Positions 60,837-64,000 of a stretch of DNA of 64,000 nt are shown here, one piece after another. Both the position numbers and the translations under genes were made by a program. The notes below the pieces were generated by a model. It ran no database searches, was not told the origin of the DNA, and was given only the letters and a program-made list of their open reading frames with translations. Source of the DNA: J038 sp036734085 (GTDB taxonomy: Bacteria > Chloroflexota > Anaerolineae > Aggregatilineales > Phototrophicaceae); contig DAIMZF010000004.1 in assembly GCA_036734085.1 (NCBI GenBank), positions 1-64,000 on the forward strand. Reading direction: 5' to 3'. Position 1 is the stretch's first letter. Every line of letters begins with the position of its first letter.

Positions 60837-62966
60837 ATGCCTGCTTTTAAGCTCACCCCTGCCCAACGGGACATCATCCGCGCTAAAAAGAGCGCAAAGT
60901 TTTTCGTACATGGCATCGCCGGTACGGGCAAAAGTACCGTCGGCGTGGAGCGTCTTAAGCATCTGCTGAAGGCCAAAACACCCGCCACGCAGATAACGGT
61001 CTTGCTCCCACAACAAACGGTTGCCGTGCCCTACCATGACGCTCTGAACAGTGATGATAACTCGGCAGGCGCACAGGTCAGCGTAACCACACTCGGCTCT
61101 ATCGCCCGCCGTGCGGTTGATTTGTTCTGGCCGCTTCTGCCGCAGAGCTTCGGCTTTGCACACCCAGAGCGCCGCCCGGTGTTCCTGACACTGGAAACCG
61201 CCCAATATTTTATGGCGCGTGTCGCCGGGCCGCAGATTGACCTGAACGGGTATTTTGATAGTGTCAAAATTGACCGCAACCGCTTGTACAGCCAGGTTAT
61301 TGACAACCTGAACAAAGCGGCGGTGATTGATGACTTTGAGTATACGGAAATCGCGGAGCGTTTAAAATCCGCATGGACGGGCGACCACGACCAGACGCGC
61401 ATGTATGACGATGTGCAAACCTGCGCCCACCTGTTCCGCGCTTATTGCCTGGACTACAACCTGCTGGATTTTTCGCTCCAGATTGAAGCATTTAAAGCCT
61501 TGTGGCAACTGGAACCCGTCAAAAGCTGGTTGTTCACCTCTGCACGGCAGGTCATCGCGGATAATGTGGAAGAAGACACGCCCTTCGCCCATACCATCCT
61601 GCAGGAAGTCATCCAGCAGGCACAGGGGGCGCTCATCCTGTACGATGAAGACGCCGGGTATCGGCAGTTTCTGGGCGCGGATGACGATAACGCCGCCGCC
61701 ATCCTGCCGCCCACCTGTGAACAACAAATCCGCCTGACTGACTCCTTTGTGATGGGCGCGGAGGTGCAAGCCTTCAGCGCGGCGCTGGCACACAGCCTGA
61801 CCGCCGTCACCGTGCCGACGGATGGGGGCGACAAGGTGCGGGCGGCGTTCGCGCACGAGTCCTTCCGCTATCACCCGCAGATGGTCGGCGGTGTTGCAAC
61901 GGAAGTCATCCGGCTGGTCGAGCAGGACGGCATCGCGCCCGGTGAGATTGTGGTCATCGCGCCGTATGTGTCCGATGCTCTGCGCTTTAGCCTGATGAAC
62001 CATCTGGAAAGCGCGGGCGTGCCGGTACGTTCGCACCGCCCTTCGCGGAGTTTACGGCAAGAACCAGCCGCCCAAGCCCTGCTCATTTTGGCGCAGGTCG
62101 CGCATCCTGCGTGGGGCATCCCGCCGACGATGTTCGACATCGCCTATACGCTGATGCAATCCATCGCCGGGATTGACCTTGTGCGGGCGCAACTGCTGGC
62201 GCGCTATGCCTATAAAATCGAGGACAACCGCCCCACCTTCCTGCCCTTTGAAGCCCTCGCCCCCAACTTGCAGGAGCGCGTCACGTTCTTCATCGGGGAG
62301 CGTTACGAGCGTCTGCGCCAGTGGTTGACCGCCTACCACACCGACGCCCTGCCGGATTTAGACCACTTCTTCAGCCGCTTATTTGGTGAGGTGCTTTCGC
62401 AGGCCGGGTTTGGCTTCCATGATACATCGGAAATCCCCAACAAGGACGCGGCGACGGTGGCCGCCAACCTCATCAACTCCGCACAGAAGTTCCGGCAGAT
62501 GATGACGCAATCCGGCGCAGAACCCACGGGCAAATCCGCCGCACAGGAGTATATCGAGATGGTCAACGCGGGCATCATCGCAGACCAGTATCTCGCAGGC
62601 TGGCAGGAGACACATCACCGCGATGCTGTGTTGATCGCGCCTGCTTATACTTATTTGCTCAGTAATCGCCCGGTGGATTTTCAATTCTGGCTTAACGTCA
62701 GTGGTTCCGGTTGGTCGGAGCGCGTCTTCCAGCCATTGACGAACCCGCATGTTTTAGCCCTCAACTGGCAAGTTGGGGAAAAGTGGACGGAAGAAAACGA
62801 GATTGTAGTCGCTCAGGCGGCGCTGTATCGGCTGATGATGGGCTTGTTGCGGCGGTGTCGGCGCGGGGTGTATGTGACGTTTAGTGAATTGAGCGAAAGC
62901 GGCTACGAGCAACGCGGGGACTTGCTGGCCGCGTTCCAGCGTGTGTTGCGGGCAGACCAGGCATAA
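60837..62966 (+). CDS. UvrD/RecB-like SF1 helicase, divergent, without nuclease domain
   Basis: A 709-residue ATPase. Walker A is VHGIAGTGKSTVGVERL at about 24-40, as in UvrD/PcrA helicases. The Walker B-like segment is VIADNVEED, less conserved than the usual DExQ. ILYDEDAGYRQFLGAD resembles motif III (GDDDQSIYRFRGA). VVIAPYVSDALRFSLMNHLESAGVPV matches motif IV and the part after it. Near the C-terminus LMMGLLRRCRRGVYVTFS replaces the TRAR motif VI. Several key residues differ, so ATP hydrolysis and unwinding may be altered. It probably works in DNA repair; a separate RecB-type nuclease gene lies at 4759. Its ATG has no ribosome site and directly follows a 29-codon frame. Confidence 0.78.
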   Translation: MPAFKLTPAQRDIIRAKKSAKFFVHGIAGTGKSTVGVERLKHLLKAKTPATQITVLLPQQTVAVPYHDALNSDDNSAGAQVSVTTLGSIARRAVDLFWPLLPQSFGFAHPERRPVFLTLETAQYFMARVAGPQIDLNGYFDSVKIDRNRLYSQVIDNLNKAAVIDDFEYTEIAERLKSAWTGDHDQTRMYDDVQTCAHLFRAYCLDYNLLDFSLQIEAFKALWQLEPVKSWLFTSARQVIADNVEEDTPFAHTILQEVIQQAQGALILYDEDAGYRQFLGADDDNAAAILPPTCEQQIRLTDSFVMGAEVQAFSAALAHSLTAVTVPTDGGDKVRAAFAHESFRYHPQMVGGVATEVIRLVEQDGIAPGEIVVIAPYVSDALRFSLMNHLESAGVPVRSHRPSRSLRQEPAAQALLILAQVAHPAWGIPPTMFDIAYTLMQSIAGIDLVRAQLLARYAYKIEDNRPTFLPFEALAPNLQERVTFFIGERYERLRQWLTAYHTDALPDLDHFFSRLFGEVLSQAGFGFHDTSEIPNKDAATVAANLINSAQKFRQMMTQSGAEPTGKSAAQEYIEMVNAGIIADQYLAGWQETHHRDAVLIAPAYTYLLSNRPVDFQFWLNVSGSGWSERVFQPLTNPHVLALNWQVGEKWTEENEIVVAQAALYRLMMGLLRRCRRGVYVTFSELSESGYEQRGDLLAAFQRVLRADQA

Positions 62967-63004
62967 GGGCGGCGGAGAATGTCGCATACAAAACGCCGCC
63001 GCCC
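62967..63004. terminator. GC-rich hairpin between the helicase and livM genes
   Basis: GGGCGGCGG and CCGCCGCCC pair across a loop of about 20 bases in the convergent gap. No T tract is present; the role is suggested by position only. Confidence 0.4.
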
Positions 63005-63023
63005 AATGACATCATTTACGGCA

Positions 63024-64000
63024 TCAAACCTCAAAAACGGCGTCTTGCACGGATGCGTCGCCGCGTGTAAATCGCTTATCCCACTGTGTACGCAGTTGCG
63101 CCCTTAGTTTGTACCATGTGCCCACCACCCCATACGGGAAGACCAGCACCACCAGCACAAACACCGCGCCCAGTATCAGCACCCAATCCTGCGCGAAGTC
63201 AATCTGCAATGTGAACAAGCCGAGATTAAGCGAGAATATCATGCTGGATTCACGCACCCATAATTCCAGCAGATGCAAGCCCGTTGTGCCGATGACCGGC
63301 CCGGCCAATGTGCCCACCCCGCCGATGATCGTGATGAGCAAGGCATCCACCGTGTAGCCCACGCCCATTAATTCCGGGCGGGCGCTTTTGTTCAACATGC
63401 CCATCAGCACACCCGCCAGACCTGCCAGCACACTGGCGACTACAATTGATAACAGCTTGTAGCGCAAGGGGTTATAGCCGATGGCCTGTACACGGTCTTC
63501 ATTTTCCCGGATGGCCTGAAACACCGTGCCCGCCGGAGACTTCACCAGACGGCGAATGAGGAAGAAAGACAGCGCGAACAAACCCAAGCCCAGATAGTAC
63601 ACCGCCAGGCGGTTACGTTCCGGGTCGAGCAGTTCCGGTAGGCTAGCGATGGTCAGGCCGTCTTCGCCGCGTGTGTACGGCCAACTCCGCACATACAGCC
63701 ACGCCATTTCCGCGACGGCTAACGTGAAGATGGCAAAGTACACGCCCTTCAGCCGCAAGGAGACTAATCCCATCAGCAGGCCGACAATCGCGGTCAGCAG
63801 AATAACCATCAGCACGCCGATGATAAACGCCATCATCGGGTCTAGGCCGGAATTCTGCACGATAATTCCGACGGTGTAGCCCCCCAAGCCGAAGAACAAC
63901 GCATGGCCGAACGAAATAACACCCGTAAAGCCAAACATCAGGTTATAGCTCATCACCAGCACAGCCAGCGCGAAGATTTCTATAAAGACGGCCTGCCAGT
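63024..64000 (-). CDS. livM: Branched-chain amino acid ABC permease LivM (5' end outside window)
   Basis: The frame is open to the window end, reading AVFIEIFALAVLVMSYNLMF before the first internal start, so the true N-terminus lies beyond 64000. The visible 325 residues have at least eight membrane helices. FGFTGVISFGHALFFGLGGY is the LivM signature near the N-terminus. The cytoplasmic loop RENEDRVQAIGYNPLRYKLL contacts the ATPase. IGGVGTLAGPVIG is the last conserved stretch. It would form a heterodimer with LivH and take up branched-chain amino acids or related compounds such as urea. The C-terminus is a basic tail. Other liv genes are expected outside the window. Confidence 0.93.
   Translation of the reverse strand, partial: WQAVFIEIFALAVLVMSYNLMFGFTGVISFGHALFFGLGGYTVGIIVQNSGLDPMMAFIIGVLMVILLTAIVGLLMGLVSLRLKGVYFAIFTLAVAEMAWLYVRSWPYTRGEDGLTIASLPELLDPERNRLAVYYLGLGLFALSFFLIRRLVKSPAGTVFQAIRENEDRVQAIGYNPLRYKLLSIVVASVLAGLAGVLMGMLNKSARPELMGVGYTVDALLITIIGGVGTLAGPVIGTTGLHLLELWVRESSMIFSLNLGLFTLQIDFAQDWVLILGAVFVLVVLVFPYGVVGTWYKLRAQLRTQWDKRFTRGDASVQDAVFEV

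Noticed and set aside
61362..62036. 224-residue minus-strand frame
   Set aside because: Antisense to the helicase gene; Gly/His/Arg-rich shadow sequence without motifs.

Overview
The window looks like a piece of a metagenome-assembled bacterial chromosome, probably from the Chloroflexota (Anaerolineae-like). This is an inference from the gene mix: large eukaryote-type Ser/Thr kinases with Thr/Pro-rich extracellular stalks, FHA and CAP proteins, M32 carboxypeptidase, lipoproteins, and ABC importers with unusually enlarged permeases. No rRNA, tRNA or CRISPR array was seen. Genes are densely packed on both strands and convergent genes often overlap at their 3' ends. No stretch longer than about 300 bases lacks a gene; the longest gaps (around 2646-2884, 8511-8789 and 19923-20206) hold only promoter-like or repeat sequence.

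Layout. 1-2645: the 3' end of a tyrosine recombinase facing a polytopic GT-C-type membrane protein. 2885-7228: a type I ABC exporter, an Fe-S-type PD-(D/E)XK nuclease falsely split by an assembly gap, and a patatin. 7323-18566: a secreted protein, an acyl-AMP ligase and a 2,666-residue secreted RHS/YD-repeat protein. 18660-24147: a secreted thiaminase-I-like protein, an FHA protein, a CAP-domain protein, a lipoprotein and a membrane Ser/Thr kinase. 24298-34690: a GH13 alpha-glucosidase, a ZADH2/PTGR3-like oxidoreductase, VKOR, a lipoprotein cytochrome c, M32 carboxypeptidase, a DoxX-like membrane protein, glycogen branching enzyme, a PPOX-family flavoprotein and a 58-residue small gene. 34725-38861: an SGNH hydrolase, a GNAT acetyltransferase coupled to a flavin monooxygenase, and Hsp20. 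38948-45921: a minus-strand sugar importer (binding protein and two enlarged permeases) with beta-phosphoglucomutase, a STAS-like protein and DUF427. 46092-49574: a plus-strand set of dual-specificity phosphatase, sulfotransferase, FkbM methyltransferase, methionine aminopeptidase and RmlC. 49539-55865: an EamA transporter, a membrane-anchored tyrosine phosphatase, two small membrane proteins and a giant kinase-AAA-TPR regulator. 56069-60651: a peptide importer (binding protein and two permeases). 60745-64000: a possible leader peptide, a UvrD-like helicase and a partial LivM permease.

Two themes connect the genes. One is alpha-glucan use and storage (GH13, GlgB, beta-phosphoglucomutase, sugar importer). 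The other is protein phosphorylation signalling (two kinases, FHA, two Cys-based phosphatases, two STAS-like proteins). Neither complete ABC importer carries its own ATPase gene here. The most novel-looking structure is an apparently shared four-helix N-terminal domain on permeases of two unrelated importers. The thiaminase-I homologue is the most interesting single enzyme.
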